51,012 nucleotides of DNA. It comes from Smittium mucronatum (taxonomy: Eukaryota > Kickxellomycota > Harpellomycetes > Harpellales > Legeriomycetaceae). Shown here piece by piece: positions 25,031 to 34,372 of the stretch. Position 1 is the stretch's first letter, and each line of letters opens with the position of its first letter. The stretch is taken from NCBI GenBank assembly GCA_001953115.1, contig LSSL01007765.1, positions 1 through 51,012 on the forward strand, read 5' to 3'. A program made the position numbers and the translations under genes. Below the pieces are notes generated by a model. That model ran no database searches, was not told the DNA's origin, and saw nothing but the letters and a program-made list of their open reading frames with translations.

Positions 25031-25826
25031 CTATTTATGTTTGAAAAAACTGTATTCTAGCTTACATCCCTGATGAAATAGATTTATTTTTCCATCATCG
25101 TGAATTAGGGACAGCGGTAGCTCTGTTTCTGCATCATTTTTGCAGAAAAATATTTGTATACCATAAGGTAAAAACACCTTTTTACCCTTTATAGCTAATA
25201 AACTGATATCTTTTATCGTTCCAAGTGGCCCCAATTGAGCTTTGATAATTTCAATTATGGATATAATTTTCATACCTCTGTAACTTTGTATGACGATTAC
25301 AGTCACTTTCTCCTCATATCTAACCGTCTTATAAAATTCGATTTTCTTTCCATCGAATATAATTTTTTTTTCATTAGCTCGCCGCATCTACAACTGAATT
25401 GAATAAAAAATAGGTAGCCCTAACTTTGAAATCCTCTATCATGCTGAAGTATAGATCGGGCAAATGTTTAGATATGGATTTTGAGACTTCGCAAGCCCCG
25501 CGTCCTTCGTCTCTAAACTGGGTCCAGCTCATCCCAATCTTTTTATCTGATCCATTAAAACAGATCTTTTTAAGCTTTTGCTGTGGGGTTCCGTCCAAAA
25601 GATGTCTAATGGAAACCTCCACGTTTTCGGTGTCATCTGGCTTGTTATATTTTGGCAAGTTTTTTCTCTTACCGTCGTTAATTTCTGCATATGCCTTTTT
25701 TGTATGATTGCTGTGAGAATTGAATTTGACAGATCCTCTTCTAGCAGCATCTCTATAATGGGCTTTAACCGTCTCTCTAACCTGTTTAAACGGGCGAGTA
25801 GCGTCAGATTTGTTGACTGAGGACAT
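25031..25826 (-). pseudogene. LINE copy B: ORF1 N-terminal region
   Basis: The first frame (25374-25826, 150 codons) begins at an ATG preceded on the minus strand by a long A-run. It starts MSSVNKSDATRPFKQVRETV and contains MSWTQFRDEGRGACEVSK. The second frame (25031-25387, 118 codons) overlaps its end by 14 bases in another frame, and contains GKKIEFYKTVRYEEKVTVIV and later LGPLGTIKDISLLAIKGKKV. The two were probably one ORF1 now split by a frameshift. LINE ORF1 products normally bind the element RNA; I see no RRM or CCHC motif, so the role rests on position only. The GC content is clearly higher than in the flanks. Confidence 0.6.
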
Positions 25827-25850
25827 TTTTTTTTTTTTGGTTTTTTGTGT

Positions 25851-26460
25851 TTTTGAAAGTTTTTCTATGCTTTTTGGATATAATTATCAAAATGTTAAAT
25901 TTGATAAGAAAAAGCATCCAAACTTATCTAAATGATGAATTTGAGCAATTATAACGAATTCAATGTAAAAAATTTAAAGATTAGGGACACAATCCTAGAG
26001 GGTGTACAAAATTAGAAATCGACTATTCTTATAGTCAGTGGATTCACCTCAGACTTTTTTCGGAGATGGATATTGATTTGCTATTTTTTTAATTAATACG
26101 CAAAGTTGCAGGACCTCTTCTTGGTAGAGTTATTACCAGTTTAGTTTTGCGGAAGTGCACCAATTTGACAATTTGCACTTTTTTCCGCTTAGTTATTTTT
26201 AGGCTTAAAAACTGAAAATTTACCAATTTTTTTGAAAAACTTACAAACTCTGGAATTTTTAGATGTTAAAATTGTCCAAACTCACCCAAACTTTAGAAAA
26301 GAGTTTAAAATAGCAGTAAAATATTTTTTAATTAATACGCAAAGTTGCAGGAGCACGTCTTCGTGGTGTAAAAAAAAATTTTCACTTGTGACAAAACTGA
26401 TTATTTTTAAAACTCTTCTTATTTGGATTTTATTGGCTCTCATTTTATAGCTTAAAATCA
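25851..26460 (-). promoter_or_regulatory. Structured, repeated region upstream of LINE copy B (possible 5' UTR/promoter)
   Basis: Directly upstream of ORF1 lies about 600 bp with two copies of TTTTTTAATTAATACGCAAA extended by GTTGCAGGA, at about 26085-26112 and 26325-26352, 240 bases apart. Between them is a hairpin: GCGGAAGTGCA (26149-26159) pairs with TGCAC...TTCCGC (26174-26188) with a T bulge. A smaller TGGTA/TACCA hairpin precedes it. Some LINEs carry repeated promoter units in this position; the assignment to LINE B is inference. The 72-codon plus-strand frame at 26232-26450 spans the second repeat and looks accidental. Confidence 0.4.
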
Positions 26461-28640
26461 ATCGATTTGAACCGTGATTTTTACCACAATGAAACCGAAA
26501 GCGAACCTTTTTTTGTTATTTAGTAAACTTGGTCTGGTATATTAGTCCCAAGTGTCCACTTTTGATGTTTAAAGCCTAACTGTAACTTTTATGGTTTTTA
26601 AAAAATTCAAATTTATAAATTATACTATACAATAGATGGAAAAATACTGTATATAAATGGCATATACTAAAAAGGATAATGATATATAGCTTGTTCGTGT
26701 TTTCTGCTTCGTTTTTTCAAAAAAGTCTAAGGGAAACAAAAGAGGTCTAATGTTTATAATTTGGTGTGGCGTGACTTAATTTACTGGGCACTGTACTTTT
26801 AACGTTCTTTTATACATAGATAATGAAAATTTTATTATAATTTCGAAAACAGACTCTATTTTATTGTTTGAAAAAACTAATTTTTTTTTAAAGTTTTGTA
26901 TAAATTAGTCAAATTGATTTGTTAAACTTTCAAATTCGTAATCTAAACGGCAATAAATGATTAATTTCTATGTTAATAAGTATTTTTTTACTTTAAATTT
27001 TTAATATAGTCATAAAATAACGGTTTAAATATAAAAAAGATTTGTAAAAGAAAAAAAAAGTAGAAAACCCACACATAATTTTAAATTTGTTTCTACATAT
27101 CCAGGATAATAAAAAAAAATTTCCGTTTTTTCTTAATGTTTTTATATATACGTACAATAAAAATCTTCAATGATATAAGTTTTTTCAAAACACATGTCTT
27201 TTAAAAAGTTTATATTTTCAACATATAATAATACTTAAAATATTTCATCATAATATATATATATATATATGTGGGGGGGGGGGTTCACTTTCAAATAACC
27301 TATTCTTCCTAAAAACTTTAAGGTCAGTATAATTTACTAGAACCTGAAAGTATGAAAGAGCTCCTAAATTTTGGATGGTTTAACTAGCCATTTTTTAGAT
27401 ATTAATTTGATTAAGAGTAGCCTGTGTTTCTTTCCTTTTTTTTTAAACTGTCAATTTATTTATTTTATTCTTTATTATTCCATTTTGAAATAAAGGAGTA
27501 AAAAATATTATTAGTAAAAAGTTAAAGTTACTAAGAAGTTCAAGTTTTGATTTGATAGTTGTTTAAATGTTAAAGTTAGTGAAAAATAGTGTTATTTCAG
27601 TAAGATGAGTATAGAATATTTTATTTTATTTTATTAAGGTTTTATTAGATTAGTTTAATGAATCCTAGAAAAAATTGATGATTAAATTTCTCCCGTGATC
27701 TTTTCCACTTTCAGCGATACATAGAACCTTTTATGCACTTCGTTTTATAGCTATTTCTCATTTATAAATCGTTTATACTTTATTATTCTATTCTATATAA
27801 GACTTCTATGTTCATTTAAATCTCGTTATTATTCTCTGTCATCAGCAGATTGATTTTTGAACGTTTTCTTTTCTATCTAGATTTCAAATTGGATTTTTTT
27901 TAATCTTATCAATTTTGAAGATGTTTTCATTCAATAGTGGTTCATTTAATAGAATCTTTTTTTTTAAAAAAAAAAGATTTGAGCTATTTCTTTACTTGCA
28001 GATTATCTTTAAAAAATTATCATTTAAAAATAATCATTTAAAAATAATCAAAAAATAATCATCTCATTGCATCATATATTCAAGTAGTTTTTCTTAATAT
28101 TTTATAACTTGAAATTAGACACCGAAATTGCAATACCTATACTTATATATCAATATATCATAAACATAGGTTTTTTCCCTCTAATATTACCTTTTTTTAA
28201 AAAATAAATATCTCCATCATTCAAATCTTCCACATCTCTATATTTTTATCATCGTCCCAAAGTTAAACAATCGCTCCTTTGTATGAGAGAATCTCATATA
28301 AGAGATCTTCTTTTGAAAGTTTATGACTAATACCCAATATCAATAGAATATCTTATATATAAATAAATCTGGAATATAAACTCTATTCAATTAAGTAAGT
28401 ATTTTAATGGAGAATATACATACCAAGTTTAATTAAAATTTTAATGAGCTAGATACTTTCCTCTTTTTAATAATGTCACCAACTATAATTATTTTCATTG
28501 ATAGTCTATGATCATGATTTCATACAGCATGGATAGTATTATCTTGAATCTTTATCATTATTTATAACTTATTGTTTTTGATTATCCATATTTTGAAAGG
28601 GGGTTCTTTAAAAAAATGATTATGATGGACTTGATTAAAT
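26461..28640. other. AT-rich stretch; (TA)n-G11 tract; short repeats
   Basis: No gene was recognised. TTTACTGGGCACTGTA ends at about 26795 and resembles the outer end of a Tc1/mariner terminal repeat, but no partner end was found. At 27252-27283 a TA run passes directly into G11. Near 28.02-28.06 kb AATCATTTAAAAAT is repeated with a 14-base period. Near 28.28-28.32 kb two sequences resembling M-family ends face outward (AGAATCTCATA and AAGAGATCTTCTTTTGAAAG). Confidence 0.4.
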
Positions 28641-28643
28641 AGG

Positions 28644-30442
28644 TTATCTTAAAATACGAGTTTCCATGTTTTTAAAACAAATGCAACCTTTGCAATGATA
28701 AGAATATTGTATACTATTCTCCAAAAAAATAGTTATTTCGGTTTTAACATTTTCACCGCTATAATATAAATGAATGTTATTCGGTGATTTAGAATTTTCA
28801 GATATTAATCGATTATTTTTGAATACTATTTTGAGTTCCTTTTTTTTTTCTTCTTTCTTTCCATATTTGGAGTTAAAATTTAAGCCACTGCATATTTCAG
28901 GCAAAGACATGTATATACTTTTCGGTTTTAATTTAGAGTCAAATTTTAGATCGGATCGTTTTTCTTTTTTTGAAAGACCTTTAATTACATTACTTGGATT
29001 TTGAGTATCACCATCATAATCATTTCTATAATCTGAAGGTATGTTGGATCGGTTAAGTTTTTCACTATCTCTTATTTTTGTAGAGTTATCTGTCTTGCGT
29101 AGAATTTCTTTACAAGAATTACTCGAGTTCAAATAGTCTTGACAACTTCTTTCAAGAATTGCGTTTTCTCGTTCCATAAATGCAACAACTGCTGGTTCTG
29201 AATCCCAATCCTTAATTTCCGGCTCAAAAATTCTACCATTTTTGTCTTCTTTATATTCTTCTAAAAGCAAATGATGGGAATTTGTGCTTTTTTCGTTTTT
29301 AAAATGTTTGGAATTTGAATTTGAATTCAAACATTGTTCCTTTTGATTCGTGATAATTTGCTTATCAATTTGAATTTGAAAATTAGGCATTTTATTTTCA
29401 GTATTATAATCAATTCTTTTTATTGGCCCCGTATTTTTATTATAATTTAAATTGCTTTTTATTTTTTCTTGGGGTTTGGGAATCAAATTATTACCGTTAT
29501 TAGTTGGTGGATTCGATTTAAAATTATCCTCCAAAATTAATTTCGTTTTTTCCTTTTTAAAATCGATAAATTTACTACTTTGATTCAATTTGTTAAGAAA
29601 ATTTTCATTTTCCTGATCAGAGTTTCTTTTTAATTTAAAATGATCGAATTCGAAGTCAGTGTTTATGGAATGAGTTTCGGAAAGATGGAATGATTTATTT
29701 TTGCTGATTTTTTCTGATTGGATTTGGGATATTCCGTAATAAGCTAATCTATCGTTGATATCTTCATTGCTAGGGTGAATTAGGTTTTTGTAAAACGAAA
29801 TTTCTCTGCCAGATACAGCCAAATATATAGAGTCCTCGGCATTTTTTTCTTTTTTTGAAGTTACCGAATTCCGTTCATCAATTTTAAACGTCGATTGTTT
29901 TTTAGGATTCTCCCCTTTGTTGGTGGATTCATCTATAATATCCTGCCTGTTTATAAATGAACTAGTAAATTTTTTTGATACAATCTGAATCTCATTTAAT
30001 TCTGATGGTTTTATAAAGTCAAATTTTATGTCTATTTAATTCAATACATGAATGTGTTTTAAATATAGCTTAAAAAATTTTAAAAAAAATTATTTATTAT
30101 GCACGTAGAGTTAACAATTTCTGATTATAAAGAGTTTTTTTTTTTTTACAGAAAATCCAATATAAAAACATAAAAAATAATACAAGCCTTTTCGAACAGG
30201 ATATAAAATGTCTTACCTTGTTTAGCTACATTTAAAATGGATTTTTCGGATTTCCCCCTAAACTTTTCGATATTCGACAATGGAAATGCTACATAACCTA
30301 TTGCCCCATTATTGTCTGAATGATTAAATACTGGCGCTAAAATTTTAAGACCAGGTTTGAAATAAGCACCTTTCTTATCGATTTCGGGCTTATTATATTG
30401 TGTTTTGTTTTTTTGAGTAAAATTGCATTTAAAAATTTCCAT
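28644..30442 (-). CDS. Two-exon gene for an unknown, Asn/Lys/Ser-rich protein of about 537 aa
   Basis: I read exon 1 as 30442-30217 (ATG, 75 codons plus one base) and exon 2 as 30031-28644 (stop at the end). The exon 1 frame runs SILNVAKQ then meets CAAG|GTAAGA, a good donor. The stop-free exon 2 frame begins just after ATAG at 30032, and joining there keeps frame, giving K-Q-D-I-K-F-D-F. The spliced length (1614 nt) is divisible by three. The N-terminus is mixed (LKILAPVFNHSDNNGAIGYV), followed by a long hydrophilic, N/K/S/E-rich middle. Ordered-looking segments are EISFYKNLIHPSNEDINDRL and PEIKDWDSEPAVVAFMEREN. The C-terminus has YHCKGCICFKN. I saw no signal peptide, membrane segment or known domain, and do not recognise the family. 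The long intact frame suggests an active gene. Confidence 0.7.
30032..30216 (-). other. GT-AG intron, 185 nt
   Basis: The donor is CAAG|GTAAGACAT and the acceptor AATTAAATAG|ACATAAAAT. The alternative acceptor TTTTAAG| (about 30073) would lead to an in-frame stop. The polypyrimidine tract is weak and the intron is almost pure A+T. Called from frame continuity and the donor consensus only. Confidence 0.65.
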
Positions 30443-31175
30443 TTTAAATAGTTTATAACACGATTCAGTGTAACGGTGCCCTATTTTAGTTTTAACCTAC
30501 TCTTGGTGTAATGAAGTTTGAAATGTATACAGTATCTTAAATACATTTACCTCTTTATTTATACAGTTTCTGGCCTTTATTCGGGACCCAAGATAACCTC
30601 AGCTCTGAATTTATTATACTAATATAACAAGTCCCTTTAAAACTAAAAGTTTAGATGTATATTACTCTATTTATAAATAAAAGTTATAAATAGACACGAA
30701 AGCATTAAATATGGGATTAAAATAAGAAATATTTATACCTCTAGAAATAAAAAGAAAAGATTATTTCATTAGCCAAAATCGTCACGTCTTCTAAATTAGT
30801 GATTATGTTTTCAAAAGTTCATTTTTTTATTCTGTCAACTAGCTTAGCTTAGCCCACTTAACCTTACATAGCTTCATATATCCTGACCTCCGAATAACTT
30901 GGTTGCACTATAATCTTTCAAAAATAGCTTTTTTGGTATTCATATTCATGTGATTATTTTATTTTTATTTATATCATATCATAACCATGAACCAAATTTC
31001 TGTATGGAACAATCTATTTTTGAACTTTAAATGGGATGTATCAATAAACAATCGAATCGGTGTTGAGACTTAAAGCCCGCATGAGACACCTCACCTACTG
31101 ACTCGTCCTATTAAAAACTAAGGACCAAAAAAGCATGATAAAAATAAAGTACTACATTGAAATATACCTTTTTAT
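30443..31175. other. Upstream of the spliced gene; no gene recognised
   Basis: About 730 bp of AT-rich sequence with a few GC-richer patches (TAGCTTAGCTTAGCC near 30.84 kb; AAAGCCCGCATGAGACACC near 31.07 kb). The promoter of the minus-strand gene should lie at its left, but no defined element can be named. Confidence 0.4.
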
Positions 31176-31338
31176 CCCTTTCAGCGCCGATCGTACAAAA
31201 ATAGTTTTCAATAATTATTCAATGCTATCAATAAAAAAATAATATTTATACATTATTGGATAAATCAAGGGATTGGATCAATTGGAAATTTTAATTTACA
31301 CAAATTGGAGCAAGGCACGAGTTTGGACCCAGAAAGGG
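31176..31338 (-). mobile_element. MITE family N, copy N2
   Basis: It starts CCCTTTCAGCGCCGATC and ends GACCCAGAAAGGG followed by TTAA (31339-31342). Its reverse complement aligns with N1 along its length (CCAAACTCGTGCCTTGCTCC, CTTGATTTATCCAATAATG), with much scattered divergence. It is non-coding, 163 bp. Confidence 0.65.
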
Positions 31339-31561
31339 TTAATAAGCATTTAGTCATAAAAATATAGTGGACAAAAAGTAGCCGAAATATCCTTTAGATG
31401 AATTAAAAACAAGCCTTCAGCCAAATAACCAACTCAAAAGACTGATACTGTTATTAAAATGTTGCAAAACACCAATAGAAAACATAATTTCCAAAATTTA
31501 CAAGTTATTTTAGAGTTTAGATTCACAATTGGGTATAATAAAGAATTTAGCCAAATATTAA

Positions 31562-31655
31562 CCCTTTCCTGGCGCAAATAACTTTAGCACTCATTTTTGT
31601 GTGAAATAAAATTTTCAATTGGCCTATATTACAGATTTATCCAATATTATATATA
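31562..31655 (+). mobile_element. MITE family N, left half (N3), joined to an M element
   Basis: TTAA (31558-31561) is followed by CCCTTTCCTGGCGCAAATAA and the N interior (CAATTGGCCTATATTAC, GATTTATCCAATATTATA). At that point, the middle of a full N element, the M element begins. The other N half is not visible after the M element. Confidence 0.6.
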
Positions 31656-31921
31656 TGGGAGATTCTTTTGAAGACCAGACTTTTTTTTTCATATGTAAAT
31701 CATTATCTGAAAATAAATTTAATCACCATCAAACCAAAATAAATGGAAAAATTATACCTATCTTATAAATTAACAAAATTTTACCAATAGATGACTTCTT
31801 TTTTAATTTTATCTTTCAGTTTAACCAATAGTTTTGTACTTGATCTTGACTTTATAGTTCTAAATGTGGAAAGTAGTAAAAACTTAGTAGAAAAGCATAT
31901 GATCTCATAGAGAATCTCCCA
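31656..31921 (+). mobile_element. MITE family M, copy M1 (266 bp, TA-flanked)
   Basis: Termini are TGGGAGATTCTTTTGAAG and, inverted, GAGAATCTCCCA, with TA on each side (31654-31655, 31922-31923). Copy M2 at 38639-38902 is the same element in inverse orientation, about four-fifths identical by eye (AAATGGAAAAAT, CCAATAGATGA, TTTTGTACT, TAGAAAAGC blocks). A TA target duplication with short terminal inverted repeats is typical of Tc1/mariner-type non-autonomous elements. It has no coding capacity. Confidence 0.8.
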
Positions 31922-31923
31922 TA

Positions 31924-32039
31924 TACTGCGCATATGTGTGGTTCACATTAATATCGGACACTTAACTAATAACCTTTTAATACTTTAGTAATTTGAAAAT
32001 ATGGTTTTTTTTTGTATCACGGAATTTTATTGTAAGATA
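31924..32039. other. Short unassigned interval right of M1
   Basis: About 115 bp (TACTGCGCATATGTGTGG...) between the MITE and the GC-richer island. It should contain the second N half if N3 were a simple interrupted copy; none is visible. Confidence 0.5.
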
Positions 32040-32640
32040 ACGTCATTAAAAACTATACTAAAAAAATATGAAAAAAGGAAAAAGAAATACAGAAAAGACT
32101 ATTATCCTATCTACAATAAGTCCCTCTATAGGACTACCAGATGCACTACTACGGGAGAAGGGTGCAATCTACCATCCGATCCCCGCCTGGTATTTCTTCA
32201 AGTATATGTCTGACTGAGATTACTTGTAGTCAAGGATTAAGCTTTTTGCAAATGAACAATACTTCACGAAGCTAATGAGCCCATAGATAGAGCCTACTTC
32301 TAACAGGATTAATAAAATTAGGCTCCTAACCCAAACGTTGAAAATGGTCGACATGGCTTTCCTGCAAATAGCTGTTAGACGCTGAATTATGTTTGACTTT
32401 CGACCGCTGGACTTTTGAACTAGACTATGTCTCAGCTGTGCTAAACGACCTTCTCCTTTTTTTTCGAGATGTTACACCTCTGGAATCGATGTCCTCCGAA
32501 TTTACTTGTTCTGTATCCACTACTCCCAACCAATAATAGCACAAAATTGTGTGAAATTTTAGTTTAATATACTTACTAAAGTACACTACTAAGCCCCAAA
32601 ACCACGACAAGATATTTCACTTTTAAGATAACACTTTCTG
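32040..32640 (-). other. GC-richer island, possible decayed coding element
   Basis: Base composition rises sharply here. The longest frame is minus-strand 32425-32610 (61 codons), ending VTSRKKRRRSFSTAET; its KKRRR looks like a nuclear-localisation or RNA-binding stretch. After the TAG the same frame continues SSSKVQRSKVKHNSASNSYL for some 20 more codons. Near 32.14-32.21 kb the minus strand reads EEIPGGDRMVDCTLLP in a short frame. A plus-strand frame at 32001-32213 overlaps and has a K-rich middle. I recognise no domain. A retroelement gag-like relic or the exon of an unknown gene are the options; neither is supported by a motif. Confidence 0.3.
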
Positions 32641-33200
32641 GGCCGATAATTTTAAAAAAAAAGATTTTTATCTTATCTTCAATAGAAGTATTATATACTT
32701 AATACATTCATATCATTATTGGTAGCTAATAAAGGAAATTAAATCTTTTTATAACAAATTAATATATCATAAATATAGATCTCTCAAGTTATATTGATTT
32801 GAAGGTTTTTTTTGATTATTATTAATACGTTTTACATAACTCTCGCCAAATTTTAAAATTAGCGGCCTATTATTAAATAATAATAATAATTTGGTACTTT
32901 TTTATGTTTTTATTCTAAAAACCAACCCTATTAATTAATTTTTAAGTTGTTAAGAATTAAATATTCTATTAAGAAATTCCTTTATTGGTAATTTAAAAGA
33001 AAATTTTGTTATTATATCGCTCTAAATAAATGAACCGATGTCGTCTTCAAGAAATTCTAGTAACAGTGAATATTTCAATTTTATTAATTACATCATTTGG
33101 ATTAAATTCTTTATTATTGGATGAAATCCTGATTTATAAATCTTTAACTATTTCTGAAAAAATTATAAACAGTATATTAATTTGAAAACATTAAATAAAG
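32641..33200. other. AT-rich interval, nothing recognised
   Basis: No frame, repeat or structure of note before the LINE insertion at 33212. Confidence 0.5.
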
Positions 33201-33361
33201 GGAAAATAATGACCTTGAACCAATGCCCTCGAGGTATGGAGCTGCTAGAGCGGCAGAGGGGAGTTGGGTGAAATTTTTTTAATTTTTTTAATGTAGTTTT
33301 TATGACTTTTTATTAACTTTAAAATAAATTTCCCGAAAAAAAAAAAAAAGGAAAAATAATG
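33201..33361 (+). mobile_element. LINE copy C: 138-bp 5'-truncated insertion with target-site duplications
   Basis: The insert (33212-33349) starts ACCTTGAACCAATGCCCTCG, corresponds to the last part of the family 3' UTR (compare 467-640), and ends AAAATAAATTTCCCG plus A14. It is flanked by GGAAAATAATG (33201-33211) and GGAAAAATAATG (33350-33361), a direct repeat differing by one A. 5' truncation, an A tail and target duplications are the marks of target-primed reverse transcription. The terminal 20 bases equal those at 1-20, so C and the copy at position 1 are the closest relatives seen. Confidence 0.9.
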
Positions 33362-34082
33362 TGGAAATGATAAACATTATCTTTTTTTATATTTTTTAAA
33401 GCAGAGTTTAGTGCAAAAAAGAACGAATAACAATTCAAAAGAAATGGAATAAAAAAGTTACCATTAAACTTTAATTAAGCAGTCTCCCTTTCCCTCTCCC
33501 TCTCCTCTGCTCTTAATCTATTTTTTTTTCTTTCAAATTTTAGTAAAATTAAATATATCCACTACAATAGAGTTATATTCTTTAAATAAAATTTACATTT
33601 ATTTATTTTACTGTATCAAAAAATGTTTAATTTTGTTTTTTTTTTGTGTTTTTCATGCTTATAAGTGTGATTATAATCACCCCCCCCCATCCTAAAAAAT
33701 ATATAATTGGTTATCCATAATTGAAAGTTCTTTCTACCAAATAAGGCTATCTGCACAATTATCAATTTCAAATCTTTTATAATGAACTTATATCGAAATC
33801 AATTTTTTGCAAAACTATTAATTTTGTTATTTAATAATCTTATTATTATAGTATTGTCCCTTTTTAAAAAATAATAACCCCCTCCCAATCGTATAGCATA
33901 AGGCCGTTAACCGATTCGATTTTATATTATTACCTACTTTGACCACTATAATTTCTGTTTACTTAAAAGTGTCTATTAATATAATATAAAAATGTTAAAT
34001 TTATACTAGAATTAAAATATTTCTATTTAAAAGATTTGATTCGCCCAAAAGGTTAACTTTTTACGATAAATTAAAAATACTA
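33362..34082. other. AT-rich interval with a pyrimidine tract
   Basis: No gene was recognised. A C/T-only tract of repeated CCCTTT/CCCTCT units runs from about 33485 to 33507. A C9 run is at about 33680. Nothing else stands out. Confidence 0.5.
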
Positions 34083-34088
34083 AAGTGG

Positions 34089-34110
34089 TAGGACGCGCAT
34101 TTTCGTCTTA
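34089..34110 (+). repeat. Hairpin in the leader of element X1
   Basis: TAGGACG (34089-34095) pairs with CGTCTTA (34104-34110) across an 8-base loop, with one G-U pair. The equivalent in X2 (TAGGAC/GTCCTA at 40790-40811) stays paired although bases differ. Confidence 0.6.
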
Positions 34111-34372
34111 GGTATAGCTACACTCCCTTATTAGTCTACGAGTCTTAGCACGCATAAGGATTGTTATAGTCACTTTATAAGTTATTTTTTCTCGATTTGA
34201 TAATAATTAACTTTTATATTGTTCGTTTTCGTTTTACCAGTAGTTGTTTTGGTTTTTTTTGGTTTTTATTTTAATTCTTTCGTGGACTGGGATCATTACC
34301 CGTGAGTCCGGTTTTTTTTTAGTTAGTATATTTTCTTTTAATGAATACATTAGCTTCTATAGTGTTATAGGC

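Larger units (their letters stand above)
20588..25850 (-). mobile_element. LINE copy B: near full-length, inactive non-LTR retrotransposon
   Basis: Reading the minus strand from 25850 down, the order is ORF1, an apurinic-type endonuclease, a reverse transcriptase, a C-terminal zinc-knuckle region, and the family 3' UTR ending AATAAATTCTGCGTAAA at about 20590. This is the standard architecture of an autonomous LINE with two ORFs. At about 5.2 kb it is close to complete, but ORF2 is broken by many frameshifts and stops and several catalytic positions are substituted (see parts). No clear target-site duplication was found. The 3' end shows only a short A tail before a T-run. Its proteins align with those of copy D at 47.5-51 kb. 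Confidence 0.85.

Noticed and set aside
25426..25820. Plus-strand and second-frame open reading frames across LINE B ORF1
   Set aside because: They are shadows of the minus-strand ORF1 frame, which has the ATG behind an A-run and the coherent hydrophilic composition.
28270..28320. Two outward-facing M-like ends
   Set aside because: The terminal 12-20 bases resemble M, but the adjoining sequence on neither side follows the M interior; kept only as a note in the interval entry.
28774..29004. Plus-strand 76-codon frame
   Set aside because: It lies wholly inside exon 2 of the minus-strand spliced gene, and its F/S-rich sequence is the antisense of K/E-rich codons.
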